The notes: generated from the letters alone by a model not told the origin. Positions 7,792-15,781 are shown, numbered from the stretch's first letter. The stretch: 19,664 bases of DNA from Actinomycetes bacterium (GCA_023386675.1 JAEWJG010000093.1:1-19664), one strand, 5' to 3'. Program-made: numbers and translations.

Positions 7792-9465
7792 TTAGGAGGT
7801 GAACCGCTCGGCGGCCGCGCGGACCGCCTCCCGGGCTTCGGCCGCGCCATCCGCGGTCAGAGCGGTCTCGGCCAGGGATCGGGCCTGTCCGAGGGTGTAG
7901 CGCTTGAGGGACAGCCGCACGTCGGCCAGGGCCGCGGGCGACATGGAGAGGGTGGTGGCGCCGAGTCCGACGAGCACCACGGCGAGCAGCGGGTCCGCTG
8001 CCGCCTCGCCGCAGATCCCGACCGGCTTGCCGCGTGCGGCGCCCGCCGCGCCGACCTCGCCGATCAGGCGGAGGACGGCGGGATGCCACGGATCCTGGAA
8101 GCCGGCGACCGAGCCGAGCAGGCGGTCGGCCGCGAGGGTGTACTGCGTGAGGTCGTTGGTCCCGATGGACGCGAAGTCGGCCACCTGGAGGACGCGGTCG
8201 GCGAGCAGAGCGGCCGAGGGCACCTCGACCATCACGCCGACCGTCTTGAGGCCGTACTCGCGGCCCAGCTCGGTGAAGTAGCGCGTCTCCTCGACGGTGG
8301 CGACCATCGGCGCCATGACCCACAGGTCGGCGTCGGTCTGCGCGTCCGCCTCGGCGAGAGCCGTGAGCTGCTCGCGGAGGATGTCCTCGTTCGCGCGGAG
8401 CGAGCGGAGGCCGCGGAGGCCGAGTGCCGGGTTGTCCTCGTGGGCGTCGTTGAGGAACTCGAGCGGCTTGTCCGCTCCCGCGTCGAGGACGCGGACGACG
8501 ACCTTCTTGCCGCCGAACGCGCTGAGGAGCTTGATGTACTGCTCGCGCTGCTGCTCCACGGTGGGCGCCATGCGGGCATCCAGGAAGAGGAACTCGGTCC
8601 GGAACAGCCCGACACCCTCGGCGCCTGCCGCGACAGCGCCCCCGGCGCCTTCGGCCGAGCCGAGGTTGGCGAGCAGCGGGATGGCGGTGCCGTCCGCCAG
8701 CGCACCCGGCTCGACGCCGCCGGCGAGGGCGGCGGCGCGCTCGTCGATGCGACGCTGCGCCTCGGCGCGCTGGCCGTCTGTCGGAGCGACGGTCACGGAG
8801 CCTGTGGCCGCATCCACGATGACCTCGTCGCCGTCGGCCAGCTGGTCCGCACCGGCGGCGCCGACGACCGCGACGATCGACTTCTCGCGCGCCAGGATGG
8901 CGGTGTGCGAGGTCGGTCCGCCCTCCTTGGTGACCAGCCCGAGCACCTTCGTCAGGTCGAGCAAGGCGGTGTCGGCGGGCGCGAGGTCGTGCGCGACGAG
9001 GATGTAGGGCGTGTCGGAGTGCGGGACACCCGGCGCCGGCTTGCCTGCCAGCGCTGCGACGACGCGCTGCGACACATCGTCCAGGTCGCCGGCGCGTTCG
9101 CCCATGTAACCGCCGAGGTCCTTCAGCATGTCGCGGAAGACGGCGAAGCCCTCGAACACCGCGCGCTCGGCGGTCTTGCCGCCGTCGATGCGCGAGGCGA
9201 CGTCGTCGGCGAGCGTGGAGTCCTCCGCCATCATCGACTGCGCCTCCAACACGTCCGCGGCGGTGCCCTGGACAGTGGATGCGCGCTCGCGCAGGTCCGC
9301 GGCGACGGTGGCGACCGCCTCCTGGACGCGCGCCTTCTCCTCGTCGGGGGTGCGCGTGCTCGGCTGGTCGGCCGGCTCGGGCAGCGGTGCGGACATCCGC
9401 AGGACGGTGCCGATGGCGACGCCCTGGCCGATGCCGGCGCCGGTGAGAGTGGTGGTGTCGGTCAT
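7792..9465 (-). CDS. ptsI: Phosphoenolpyruvate-protein phosphotransferase (PTS Enzyme I)
   Basis: EI takes phosphate from PEP onto a histidine and transfers it to HPr, energising all PTS permeases. The 557-residue protein has the phosphohistidine in GGPTSHTAILARE (His187), the PEP-utilising barrel with GLFRTEFLFLDA and MVEVPSAALLAD, and the active-site cysteine in GICGEAAADP (Cys485). I favour ATG at 9465 (MTDTTTLTGAGIGQG). A GTG at 9471 overlaps the ptsH stop by 4 bp (GTGA) and would add two residues; neither has a clear Shine-Dalgarno, so coupling to ptsH is likely. It is unusual that this general PTS gene sits inside a mannitol operon. Confidence 0.96.
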   Translation of the reverse strand: MTDTTTLTGAGIGQGVAIGTVLRMSAPLPEPADQPSTRTPDEEKARVQEAVATVAADLRERASTVQGTAADVLEAQSMMAEDSTLADDVASRIDGGKTAERAVFEGFAVFRDMLKDLGGYMGERAGDLDDVSQRVVAALAGKPAPGVPHSDTPYILVAHDLAPADTALLDLTKVLGLVTKEGGPTSHTAILAREKSIVAVVGAAGADQLADGDEVIVDAATGSVTVAPTDGQRAEAQRRIDERAAALAGGVEPGALADGTAIPLLANLGSAEGAGGAVAAGAEGVGLFRTEFLFLDARMAPTVEQQREQYIKLLSAFGGKKVVVRVLDAGADKPLEFLNDAHEDNPALGLRGLRSLRANEDILREQLTALAEADAQTDADLWVMAPMVATVEETRYFTELGREYGLKTVGVMVEVPSAALLADRVLQVADFASIGTNDLTQYTLAADRLLGSVAGFQDPWHPAVLRLIGEVGAAGAARGKPVGICGEAAADPLLAVVLVGLGATTLSMSPAALADVRLSLKRYTLGQARSLAETALTADGAAEAREAVRAAAERFTS

Positions 9466-9467
9466 GA

Positions 9468-9734
9468 TCACGCGTCGTGGTCCGTGGCCAGGATCTCGGC
9501 CAGGTCGTCGAGGACGGCCTCGCCGTTGTCCGCGTCGGTGGTGAGCACGATCTTGTCGCCGTGGTCGATGCCCAGCGAGATCACGCCGAGGATGCTGCCG
9601 GCGTCGACGGTCTTGCCGCCCTCCTTCGTCAGCTTCACCTTCGCGCCCGAGCCGTTGACCGCCTCGACGAAGAGCTTCGCCGGGCGGGCGTGCAGCCCGT
9701 GCGTCGATCCGACGGTGATGATCCGTTCAGCCAT
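9468..9734 (-). CDS. ptsH: PTS phosphocarrier protein HPr
   Basis: This 88-residue HPr shuttles phosphate from EI to EIIA domains. The phosphorylated His15 lies in THGLHARPAKLFVEAV, and Ser47 in DAGSILGVISLG sits at the regulatory serine position that HPr kinase targets in Firmicutes (no such kinase is visible here). The ATG start has a strong GAAGGAGAT ribosome-binding site about seven nt upstream. Its stop overlaps a possible ptsI GTG start. Confidence 0.97.
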   Translation of the reverse strand: MAERIITVGSTHGLHARPAKLFVEAVNGSGAKVKLTKEGGKTVDAGSILGVISLGIDHGDKIVLTTDADNGEAVLDDLAEILATDHDA

Positions 9735-9782
9735 GGTGGTGATCTCCTTCGCTCCGTGCCGGCCGGGTGGCCGCCCTGTCTC

Positions 9783-10091
9783 TCATAGTGTCGTCGCCTT
9801 GGCGTTGAGGGCCAGGTCCAGCGCGCGCTCGCCGTCGAGGGCCGCGGGGGAGACGGGGGGCAGCACCGCTACGGCGGTGCCGGTGGCGGCGGCCCGCTCA
9901 CGGAGTGACGGCACGGCGTACTCGAGGTGCGCGCCGACGAGGACGACATCCACGCCGTCCAGCGACTCCAGCTGGCTGGCGCTGCCCGGCTCGACCTCGA
10001 CGATCGCCCCGCGGGTACGGGCGGCGCTGCGCAGCTTGACGGCCACGAAGGTGCTGGACGCGCCGGCGCCGCAAACGACCACGATCCTCAT
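9783..10091 (-). CDS. Stand-alone PTS EIIB-like protein (lactose/cellobiose IIB type)
   Basis: The 102-residue protein begins MRIVVVCGAGASSTFVAVKL, the phosphocysteine loop of the lactose/chitobiose-type EIIB fold (Cys7), followed by alternating strands and helices including VDVVLVGAHLEY. Normally such a domain phosphorylates sugar on a cognate EIIC, but no lactose-family EIIC or EIIA is in the window and MtlA already has its own EIIB. It is the first gene of the mtl/pts operon, divergent from mtlR, so a regulatory or phosphate-buffering role is possible; this is inference. AAGG eight nt before the ATG is a good ribosome-binding site. It lies 48 bp upstream of ptsH. Confidence 0.85.
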   Translation of the reverse strand: MRIVVVCGAGASSTFVAVKLRSAARTRGAIVEVEPGSASQLESLDGVDVVLVGAHLEYAVPSLRERAAATGTAVAVLPPVSPAALDGERALDLALNAKATTL

Positions 10092-10251
10092 CGATCTTGC
10101 CTTTCGGGGTGGAGCTCATGGGACGAAGATCATGGTGCCTCCGAGTCGGTGGCCGCCTCCAGCAGCGTTTCTTCCGGGGGTGCGGAAAGATGGGGCGGAA
10201 CTCCCGGCACCGCGGCGGGGGATGGTTGACTCGACTCGGAAGGTGGTCCTG
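10092..10251. promoter_or_regulatory. Divergent control region between the mtl/pts operon and mtlR
   Basis: This 160-bp region must hold the promoters of both transcription units. A short imperfect dyad (TTCCG at 10172-10176 facing CGGAA at 10183-10187) is the only operator-like structure I see. On the minus strand a GGAGG (10142-10138) precedes a five-codon mini-ORF (10133-10116). For mtlR, GGAAGG at 10238-10243 lies eight nt before the GTG at 10252. Promoter boxes could not be assigned with confidence. Confidence 0.4.
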
Positions 10252-12156
10252 GTGGCGCTCTCGGCGAATCAGACGAGGATGCTCGACATCCTCGCGCGTC
10301 GTGCTGCCTGGGTGACGGCGGGCGAGCTCGCGCGCGACATCGGCGTGACGACGCGCAGCATCCGCTCGTACGCCGCGGCACTGGGCGAGCTGGTCGAGTC
10401 GGGGTCGACCGGATACCGCGTCAAGCCGGGCGCGTACGCCGCGTACTTGGCCGGCGACGGGACGTCGGACGCCGGGACGGCCGGGTCACCGCAGGAGCGG
10501 ATGGTCTTCCTGGTGCGGCGCCTGCTCGACGAGCCCGACGGCGTGGACGTGTACGAGACCGCGGAGAGCCTGTTCGTCTCCGACTCCACCATCGAGTCGG
10601 ATCTGACGCGGATGCGCGGGCTGCTCGCCGGCACCGAGCTGTCGCTCGAGCGGCACGGCGGGACGGTGCAGCTCCTCGGTCCGGAGATCGCGCGGCGCAA
10701 GCTGCTGAGCCGGCTGTTCCGCGACGAGATGCGGCAGAGCGTGGTGGACGTGGCGCGCATCCAGGAGGCGTTCGGGTCGCAGGGGCTGGCCGAGTTCAAG
10801 TCCGACCTCGTCGCGATGCTGGATGCGCGGGGTTTCTTCGTCAACGAGTACGGCATCAACGACGTGCTGCTGCACATGGCGGTCGCACTCGACCGGGTGG
10901 CGAAGAACCGGGTGCTCCCGACGGTCGAGGAGCCGGAGGCGAGCGAGACCATCCGCTCCCTCGCGCACGACCTCGGCGAGCTGATCGAGCGGCACTTCGG
11001 CACCGCGCTGGATCCGACCGAGCTGCGCTACCTCGCCATCCTGATGCGGACCCGCGTCATCGCCCCCGGAGCCGGGCGCGACACGGTCGAGGAGTTCGTC
11101 AGCCCCGCCGACCTGGAGGTGGTGCGCGGCATCATCGACCGCGCCTCCACCGAGTACCTGGTCGACCTGCACGACGAGAACTTCATCGTCCGGCTGACGC
11201 TGCACGTGCAGAACCTGGTGGCCCGCGCGCACGAGAACACGTACTCGCGCAATCCGCTCACCCGCTCCATCAAGAGCTCGTACCCGATGATCTACGAGCT
11301 GGCCGTCTACATCGCCAGCAGACTGCAGGCGGCGGAGGGGATCGCGGTCAACGACGACGAGATCGCGTACATCGCCATGCACGTCGGCGCGTACCTGGAG
11401 CAGCAGTCGCGGCGGCGGGACGCGGTGACCTGCGCCGTCGTGTGCCCGAACTACTACGACATGCACATCCTGCTGCGCGACCGGCTGGAGAGCACGCTCG
11501 GCGACGAGCTCGACATCACCAGCGTCATCACGTCGACGGACGCCGACTGGGACGCGATCCGCGCCGACCTGGTGCTGACGACCATCGACCCGCTGGTCCG
11601 GCGCGAGAACACGGTCATCGTGCAGCCGTTCCTGACCGAGACGGATGTGGAGCACGTGCGACAGGCCGCGTCCCGCATCCGCCGCCAGCGGCACCGCGCG
11701 CGGATCAAGAGCGAACTACTCGAGTACTTCGACGAGAGCCTGTTCCTGCGCAACTTCTACGCGCGCGACCCGATCACGATGATCCGCGCGCTCGGCGACC
11801 GGATGATCGCGGCCGGCGCGATCGACCGGGAGTACGTGGATCAGACGGTCGAGCGGGAGCAGATGTCGTCGACCGCGTTCACCGACTCCCTGGCCGTTCC
11901 GCATTCCATGAGCATGAGCGCCAAGCGGACGGCCATCGCGATCGTCGTCAACGACACCGCGATCGACTGGGGGGATGCGCGGGTCAACGTGATCGCGTTC
12001 ATCGCCTTCTCGGCCGCGGTGCGGGCATCCTTCCAGACGGTGTTCGACCAGTTCGTGGAGGTGTTCTCCGACCGCGATGCGGTGCTCGCGCTCATCCGCC
12101 GTGCCGACACCTTCACCGCCTTCATCGACGAGCTCGTCCGCATGATCGACGCCTGA
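10252..12156 (+). CDS. mtlR: MtlR-type PRD transcriptional activator of the mannitol operon
   Basis: The 634-residue regulator has an N-terminal HTH (about 5-45, ELARDIGVTTRSIRSY) and a second HTH-like region (to about 150). PRD1 has His208 and His248, and PRD2 has His318 and His377. An EIIB-like domain with Cys394/Cys398 (TCAVVCPNYYD) and a C-terminal EIIA-like domain with His551 (LAVPHSMSM) complete it. This is the domain order of Bacillus MtlR, a DNA-binding activator whose activity follows phosphorylation by HPr and the mannitol EII proteins. BglG-type antiterminators lack this HTH layout. I chose GTG at 10252 because GGAAGG lies eight nt upstream; ATG at 10222 in the same frame would add ten residues but has a poor site. 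It is divergent from the operon it probably controls. Confidence 0.92.
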   Translation: MALSANQTRMLDILARRAAWVTAGELARDIGVTTRSIRSYAAALGELVESGSTGYRVKPGAYAAYLAGDGTSDAGTAGSPQERMVFLVRRLLDEPDGVDVYETAESLFVSDSTIESDLTRMRGLLAGTELSLERHGGTVQLLGPEIARRKLLSRLFRDEMRQSVVDVARIQEAFGSQGLAEFKSDLVAMLDARGFFVNEYGINDVLLHMAVALDRVAKNRVLPTVEEPEASETIRSLAHDLGELIERHFGTALDPTELRYLAILMRTRVIAPGAGRDTVEEFVSPADLEVVRGIIDRASTEYLVDLHDENFIVRLTLHVQNLVARAHENTYSRNPLTRSIKSSYPMIYELAVYIASRLQAAEGIAVNDDEIAYIAMHVGAYLEQQSRRRDAVTCAVVCPNYYDMHILLRDRLESTLGDELDITSVITSTDADWDAIRADLVLTTIDPLVRRENTVIVQPFLTETDVEHVRQAASRIRRQRHRARIKSELLEYFDESLFLRNFYARDPITMIRALGDRMIAAGAIDREYVDQTVEREQMSSTAFTDSLAVPHSMSMSAKRTAIAIVVNDTAIDWGDARVNVIAFIAFSAAVRASFQTVFDQFVEVFSDRDAVLALIRRADTFTAFIDELVRMIDA

Positions 12157-12160
12157 CGCA

Positions 12161-12221
12161 ATCGATTCCTCGGTTCTTCCGGTCGAATCGCCTGAATCGC
12201 CGGAAGAACCGAGGAATCGAT
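12161..12221. terminator. Perfect 22-bp bidirectional terminator hairpin
   Basis: Arms 12161-12182 and 12200-12221 are exact reverse complements around a 17-nt loop. The hairpin sits between the convergent mtlR (ends 12156) and the lipoprotein gene (ends 12228) and would fold equally on either strand. Confidence 0.85.
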
Positions 12222-12227
12222 GAGGTG

Positions 12228-12677
12228 TTACTGGTTGGCGGTGACGGCGTAGGTGACCGAGACGCCGGGGGTCTTCACCGCGACGGTGTACTTGCCGTTG
12301 GTGTAGACGGCCGCGGAGTCGGTCGCGCCGGACTGCTCGGTGTAGCCCTTGGCCTTCAGTGCGGACGTGGCGTCGGCGAAGCCGTTCTTGCCCTTCGGCT
12401 GCACGGTGACCGACCAGCCGTTGGCCTTGTCGCCGCGGGCCACCACGACGGTGCCCTCGACGAGCGGCACATCGTCCTTCGGGAAGTCGGAGGGCAGCTG
12501 CTCGGACGTCTGGCCGGAGTCGGCGTTCGTGTCGCCGGTGACCTTGGACGAGGCGGACGACCCCGGGGTCTGCGGGGTGACGTAGTTGCCGTTGCCGTTG
12601 GCGGAGCAGCCCGCCAGCGTGGCGATGGTGAGGGCCGCGACGATAGCGGCCGGAACGAACGGATTACGTGTGCGCAT
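12228..12677 (-). CDS. Small secreted lipoprotein of unknown function
   Basis: The 149-residue protein has a short basic N-terminus, a hydrophobic segment and a lipobox ending LAGC (Cys24). This predicts signal peptidase II processing and anchoring to the outer face of the membrane. A Ser/Thr/Asn-rich linker follows (about 25-65), then a small domain with VVVARGDKANGWSVTVQPKG and AVYTNGKYTVAVKTPGVSVTYAV that looks beta-rich. I do not recognise a specific family, and a functional name would be a guess. ATG at 12677 has AGGAATCC upstream. A 97-bp gap separates it from the HAD gene, so it probably has its own promoter. Confidence 0.85.
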   Translation of the reverse strand: MRTRNPFVPAAIVAALTIATLAGCSANGNGNYVTPQTPGSSASSKVTGDTNADSGQTSEQLPSDFPKDDVPLVEGTVVVARGDKANGWSVTVQPKGKNGFADATSALKAKGYTEQSGATDSAAVYTNGKYTVAVKTPGVSVTYAVTANQ

Positions 12678-12774
12678 GTTGGATTCCTAGTGCTGTATGA
12701 GGTGCGGTATCGCAACCACACAGCCTACTCGCGACCGTCGTTCCGCGCGGGACAGTATGTGCGCGGTCGCCTGC

Positions 12775-13452
12775 TCAGCCCAGGAGCAGCTGGCTGAGCT
12801 GGTCGGCCGAGTGCACGACCGCGATCGCGCCGGTGGCCTCGGCGGGCGAGCCGTAGCCCCACTCCACCAGGATGGTCGGCAGCCCGTGCGCGCCTGCGCC
12901 CTCCACGTCGTACGCGCGGTCGCCCACCATGACGGTGTGGTCGAGGTCGACGCCGCGCTCGCCGAGGCGGCGCAGGGCCTCGGCCACCACGTCCGCCTTG
13001 GCGCTGCGGCTCTCGTCCTCCGTCGCGCCGGTGATCACGTCGAAGTACTGCGCCAGGTCGAAGTGCTCGAGGATGCGCGTGGCCTGGATCTCGGGCTTGC
13101 TGGTCGCGAGGGCGACGGGGATGCCGGCCGCGTGCACACGCTCCAGGAGCCCGCGGACGCCGGGGAACACCGCGGAGTCGAGCGCGCCGTGCTGGGCGTA
13201 GTCGGCCCGGTACACGGCGAGCGCGTCGCGTGCCTCGGGCTCGGTCATCCCCGCGAAGGCCATCAGCGAGTCGAGCAGCGGCGGCCCGACGTACTCCAGC
13301 AGCTGGGCGGGAGTCGGGACGGGCCGGCCGAGCGCCGCGAACATGCGGGCGAGCGACGAAGTGATGCCGGGGGCGGAGTCGGTGAGGGTGCCGTCGAGGT
13401 CGAACAGGATGCAGGTCCAGGTGCGCGTGACGGTGGGGGTCGGGTTGGTCAT
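12775..13452 (-). CDS. HAD-family hydrolase, phosphoglycolate phosphatase-like
   Basis: The 225-residue HAD phosphatase has motif I FDLDGTLTDS (nucleophile Asp18, acid/base Asp20), motif II in VALATSKP, a lysine-bearing region around SAKADVV, and motif IV VMVGDRAYDVEGA. A helical cap (about 30-95) makes it a subfamily I member like Gph/PpaX. It hydrolyses a small phosphate ester in the cytosol; phosphoglycolate is the default guess, but substrate cannot be read from sequence. ATG at 13452 has TAGGACC seven to eight nt upstream. It lies 37 bp after the sseB-like gene, so is likely co-transcribed with nucS and sseB. Confidence 0.9.
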   Translation of the reverse strand: MTNPTPTVTRTWTCILFDLDGTLTDSAPGITSSLARMFAALGRPVPTPAQLLEYVGPPLLDSLMAFAGMTEPEARDALAVYRADYAQHGALDSAVFPGVRGLLERVHAAGIPVALATSKPEIQATRILEHFDLAQYFDVITGATEDESRSAKADVVAEALRRLGERGVDLDHTVMVGDRAYDVEGAGAHGLPTILVEWGYGSPAEATGAIAVVHSADQLSQLLLG

Positions 13453-13489
13453 AGCGGTCCTACTGTATGTCAGGTGTCTGCGGCGCCGG

Positions 13490-13915
13490 TCAGCGCTCGC
13501 TGAGGGCGGACTCGATGTGGGAGCGGGCGACCACCATCGTGTGCTGCGCTCCCGGGTCGAACTGCACGGCCACGAAGTCGGCGGTGCGGATGAAGCCGAG
13601 CGCCTCCAGTGCCGGCACGATGACGGCCTGGACGCGGGCGCCCTCGCCCTCCGCCGTCTGCGCGACGGCGCCGCGGAGCGCGTTCATCGAGGTGAAGAGG
13701 GGGAGGACCGCCTCGCCGGTGGTGGAGCTGATGGTGCGCAGCCGGGTGTCCTCCGGAGTCGAGCCGGTCACATCCACCACCAGGCCGCCCTTCGTCGCGG
13801 CGGCGAGGAGCGCCTCCAGGTTCTCGAGCGTCGGCTCCGCGGCGATCGCGGCCAGCGCCTTCTTCACGGGCGCGTTCTCGTAGCTCTGCGGGAAGCGGGG
13901 TGCGGGGCGTGCCAT
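13490..13915 (-). CDS. SseB-family protein
   Basis: The 141-residue protein resembles the SseB N-terminal domain family. It has a helical start (APVKKALAAIAAEPTLENLEALLAAA), a strand (GGLVVDVTG) and then VLPLFTSMNALRGAV, the 'PLFTS' element characteristic of SseB-like proteins. The molecular role is not known; members are often encoded near housekeeping genes in actinobacteria. The ATG shares one base with the nucS stop (TGATG), so translation is probably coupled to the mismatch-repair nuclease. Confidence 0.8.
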   Translation of the reverse strand: MARPAPRFPQSYENAPVKKALAAIAAEPTLENLEALLAAATKGGLVVDVTGSTPEDTRLRTISSTTGEAVLPLFTSMNALRGAVAQTAEGEGARVQAVIVPALEALGFIRTADFVAVQFDPGAQHTMVVARSHIESALSER

Positions 13916-14610
13916 CAGAAGAGCCTGCTGTCGCTGTCGTCGAGGCCGCGCATCGCGTCGTAATCGAGCACCAGGCAGCGGATGCCGCGGTCCTCGGCGA
14001 GCGTGCGCGCCTGCGGCTTGATCTCCTGCGCGGCGAAGATGCCGGTCACCGGCGCCAGGTGCGGGTCGCGGTTCATGAGTTCGAGGTAGCGGGGCAGCTG
14101 CTCCACGCCGTCGATGTCGCCGCGGCGTTTCAGCTCGACCGCGACCGCGGCGCCCTGCCCGTCGCGGGCGAGGATGTCCACCGGTCCGATAGCGGTCATG
14201 TACTCCCGGCGGACCAGGACGTGCCCGTCGCCGAGCAGGTGGATCTGCTCGGCGAGCAGCTTCTGCAGGTGCGCCTCCACCCCGTCCTTCTGGAGCCCGG
14301 GGTCGACGCCGAGGTCGTGGGCGGTGTCGCTCAGGATCTCGTGGATCGACACCACGAGCATGTCGGCCGTCTTCGCCTGCGTGACGCGCCACACCTCACG
14401 GATGCCCGCGGCCTGCTGCAGCTCGTCCGGCTCGTCCACCGTCAGGGTGCAGGGCGGGCTCATCCAGTTGAGCGGCTTGTACGAGCCGCCGTCGGAGTGG
14501 ACGAGGAGGCTGCCGTCGGCCTTCAGCATGAGCAGGCGCGTCGCCAGGGGCAGGTGCGCGCTCAGCCGGCCGGCATAGTCGACGGAGCAGGTGGCAATGA
14601 CGAGACGCAC
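13915..14610 (-). CDS. nucS: Endonuclease NucS (EndoMS), mismatch-repair nuclease
   Basis: NucS cuts both strands at mismatches and provides mismatch repair in actinobacteria that lack MutS/MutL. The 231-residue protein begins MRLVIATCSVDYAGRLSAHL, the typical N-terminal DNA-binding domain. The PD-(D/E)xK nuclease core shows Asp145 in GPVDILARDG and Glu159/Lys161 in AVELKRRGD; the spacing matches archaeal NucS. The C-terminus ends SRLF, resembling the beta-clamp-binding tail reported for bacterial NucS. The start is GTG at 14610, supported by the conserved N-terminus. AGGA lies seven nt upstream, but TAGGAT six nt before the GTG could instead be a -10 box of a leaderless mRNA. Confidence 0.96.
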   Translation of the reverse strand: MRLVIATCSVDYAGRLSAHLPLATRLLMLKADGSLLVHSDGGSYKPLNWMSPPCTLTVDEPDELQQAAGIREVWRVTQAKTADMLVVSIHEILSDTAHDLGVDPGLQKDGVEAHLQKLLAEQIHLLGDGHVLVRREYMTAIGPVDILARDGQGAAVAVELKRRGDIDGVEQLPRYLELMNRDPHLAPVTGIFAAQEIKPQARTLAEDRGIRCLVLDYDAMRGLDDSDSRLF

Positions 14611-14649
14611 CGGATAATCCTACGTGCGAGGCGGTGGTTGGATGGGCGC
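14611..14649. promoter_or_regulatory. Compact divergent promoter region nucS/lactonase
   Basis: Only 39 bp separate the divergent start codons. On the minus strand TAGGAT is placed so that transcription would begin near the nucS GTG. No full plus-strand promoter fits, so the lactonase promoter probably overlaps the nucS coding region. Confidence 0.35.
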
Positions 14650-15696
14650 ATGCCCCGTGAACTGCTCATCGGTACGTACACCGAGACCCTTCCGCACGTC
14701 GACGGCCACGCGGAGGGGGTGCTGTCGGCGCAGTTCGACGGCACGGCCGTGGCCGACGTCCGCGTGGCCGCGCGTGTGGCGAATCCCTCCTGGGTATCGG
14801 TCGCGCGCGGCGGTACGGCCGTCTATGCGGTCAGCGAGATGGAGCCGGACGGAAAGGTCGTCGCCTTCGCGCGGGCCGAAGACGGCACGCTGAGCGAGCT
14901 CGGCTCGGCGTCGAGCGGGGGAGCGTCCCCGGCGCACCTCGTCGTGCATCCCAGGCTGCCGCTGCTCGTCACGGGAACCTACGGCAGCGGCACCGTGTCC
15001 GTGTACGCGCTGGACGACGACGGCGGCCTCGGCGAGCGGACCGCGTTCGTGCAGCACGAGGGACGCGGCCCTGACCCGCAGCGGCAGGACGCACCGCACG
15101 TCCACCAGCTGAGCATCGACCCGGTGACGGGGGATGTCGTCGTCGTCGACCTCGGTCTCGGCGAGGTGCGCTGGTACGCGTTGTCGGAGTCCGGCGAGCT
15201 CGCCCTCCGGCCGGAGGCGACGGTCGTCCTCGGGTCGGCGGGGCCGCGCCATCTGGCGTTCACGGCCGACGGGACGCACGCCCTCCTGGTCAACGAGCTG
15301 GACTCGAGCATCGACGTGCTGCGGCGGGAGGGCGACCGGTTCATCCGAGCGCAGAGCACGACGACGCGGGCCGACGGCGCGACCGGCGACAACGGGCCAG
15401 CGGCCGTGTGCATCACCGCATCCGGGACGACCGTGCTCGTGAGCAACCGCGGCGACGACACCATCGCGGTGTTCACGTTCGACCCGGCGGCGTCCCGGGT
15501 GTCGCCGGTCGCGTCCGTGCCGGTCGGCGGCCGGTCGCCGCGCGACCTGGTCATCACGCCCGAGGGCGACCGCGTGCTCGCTGCCTGCCAGGACAGCGAC
15601 GAGATCACCGTCTTCGCCTTCGACGAGCCGGCCCGCACCCTGCGGCTGCTCGGCGCCTCCCCGGTTTCGACCCCGGTCCGCATCGCCTTCCCCTGA
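14650..15696 (+). CDS. Lactonase-family seven-bladed beta-propeller protein (Pgl-like)
   Basis: The 348-residue protein has repeated propeller-blade motifs such as PSWVSVARGGTAVYAVSE, SPAHLVVHPRLPLLV, GPRHLAFTADGTHALLVNEL, GPAAVCITASGTTVLVSNRG and SPRDLVITPEGDRVLAACQ, plus the PHVHQLSIDP element of the lactonase family. Family members include the cycloisomerase-like 6-phosphogluconolactonase of E. coli (pentose phosphate pathway, 6-phosphogluconolactone hydrolysis), but many are of unknown substrate. No pentose phosphate genes are nearby, so the specific activity is uncertain. There is no signal peptide, so it should be cytosolic. ATG at 14650 starts MPRELLIGTYT, the usual family N-terminus. 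The ribosome-binding site is weak and purine-rich. Confidence 0.88.
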   Translation: MPRELLIGTYTETLPHVDGHAEGVLSAQFDGTAVADVRVAARVANPSWVSVARGGTAVYAVSEMEPDGKVVAFARAEDGTLSELGSASSGGASPAHLVVHPRLPLLVTGTYGSGTVSVYALDDDGGLGERTAFVQHEGRGPDPQRQDAPHVHQLSIDPVTGDVVVVDLGLGEVRWYALSESGELALRPEATVVLGSAGPRHLAFTADGTHALLVNELDSSIDVLRREGDRFIRAQSTTTRADGATGDNGPAAVCITASGTTVLVSNRGDDTIAVFTFDPAASRVSPVASVPVGGRSPRDLVITPEGDRVLAACQDSDEITVFAFDEPARTLRLLGASPVSTPVRIAFP

Positions 15697-15742
15697 CCCG
15701 CTCCCGCTGACCCGCGCGCGCCCGCGCACCCACTCCGCGCAC

Positions 15743-15781
15743 GCACCCACCCCACGCGCCCACCCCACGCGCCCACCCCAC
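15743..15781. repeat. Three 13-bp C-rich tandem repeats
   Basis: Units at 15743-15755, 15756-15768 and 15769-15781 read GCRCCCACCCCAC, the first differing by one base. The same 13-mer recurs in the spacers of the adjacent larger repeats. The C-rich, G-poor plus strand resembles a Rho-loading site downstream of the lactonase gene. Confidence 0.8.

Noticed and set aside
7546..10251. A very long upstream extension of the mtlR frame on the plus strand.
   Set aside because: It runs antisense through ptsI, ptsH and the IIB gene and shows no family motifs; the true mtlR starts at 10252 (or 10222).
12731..12789. Short inverted repeats (GCGACCG/CGGTCGC and CTGCTC/GAGCAG) near the end of the HAD gene as a terminator.
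   Set aside because: Stems of only six or seven bp, one with a 26-nt loop and the other overlapping the stop codon; expected by chance in such GC-rich DNA.
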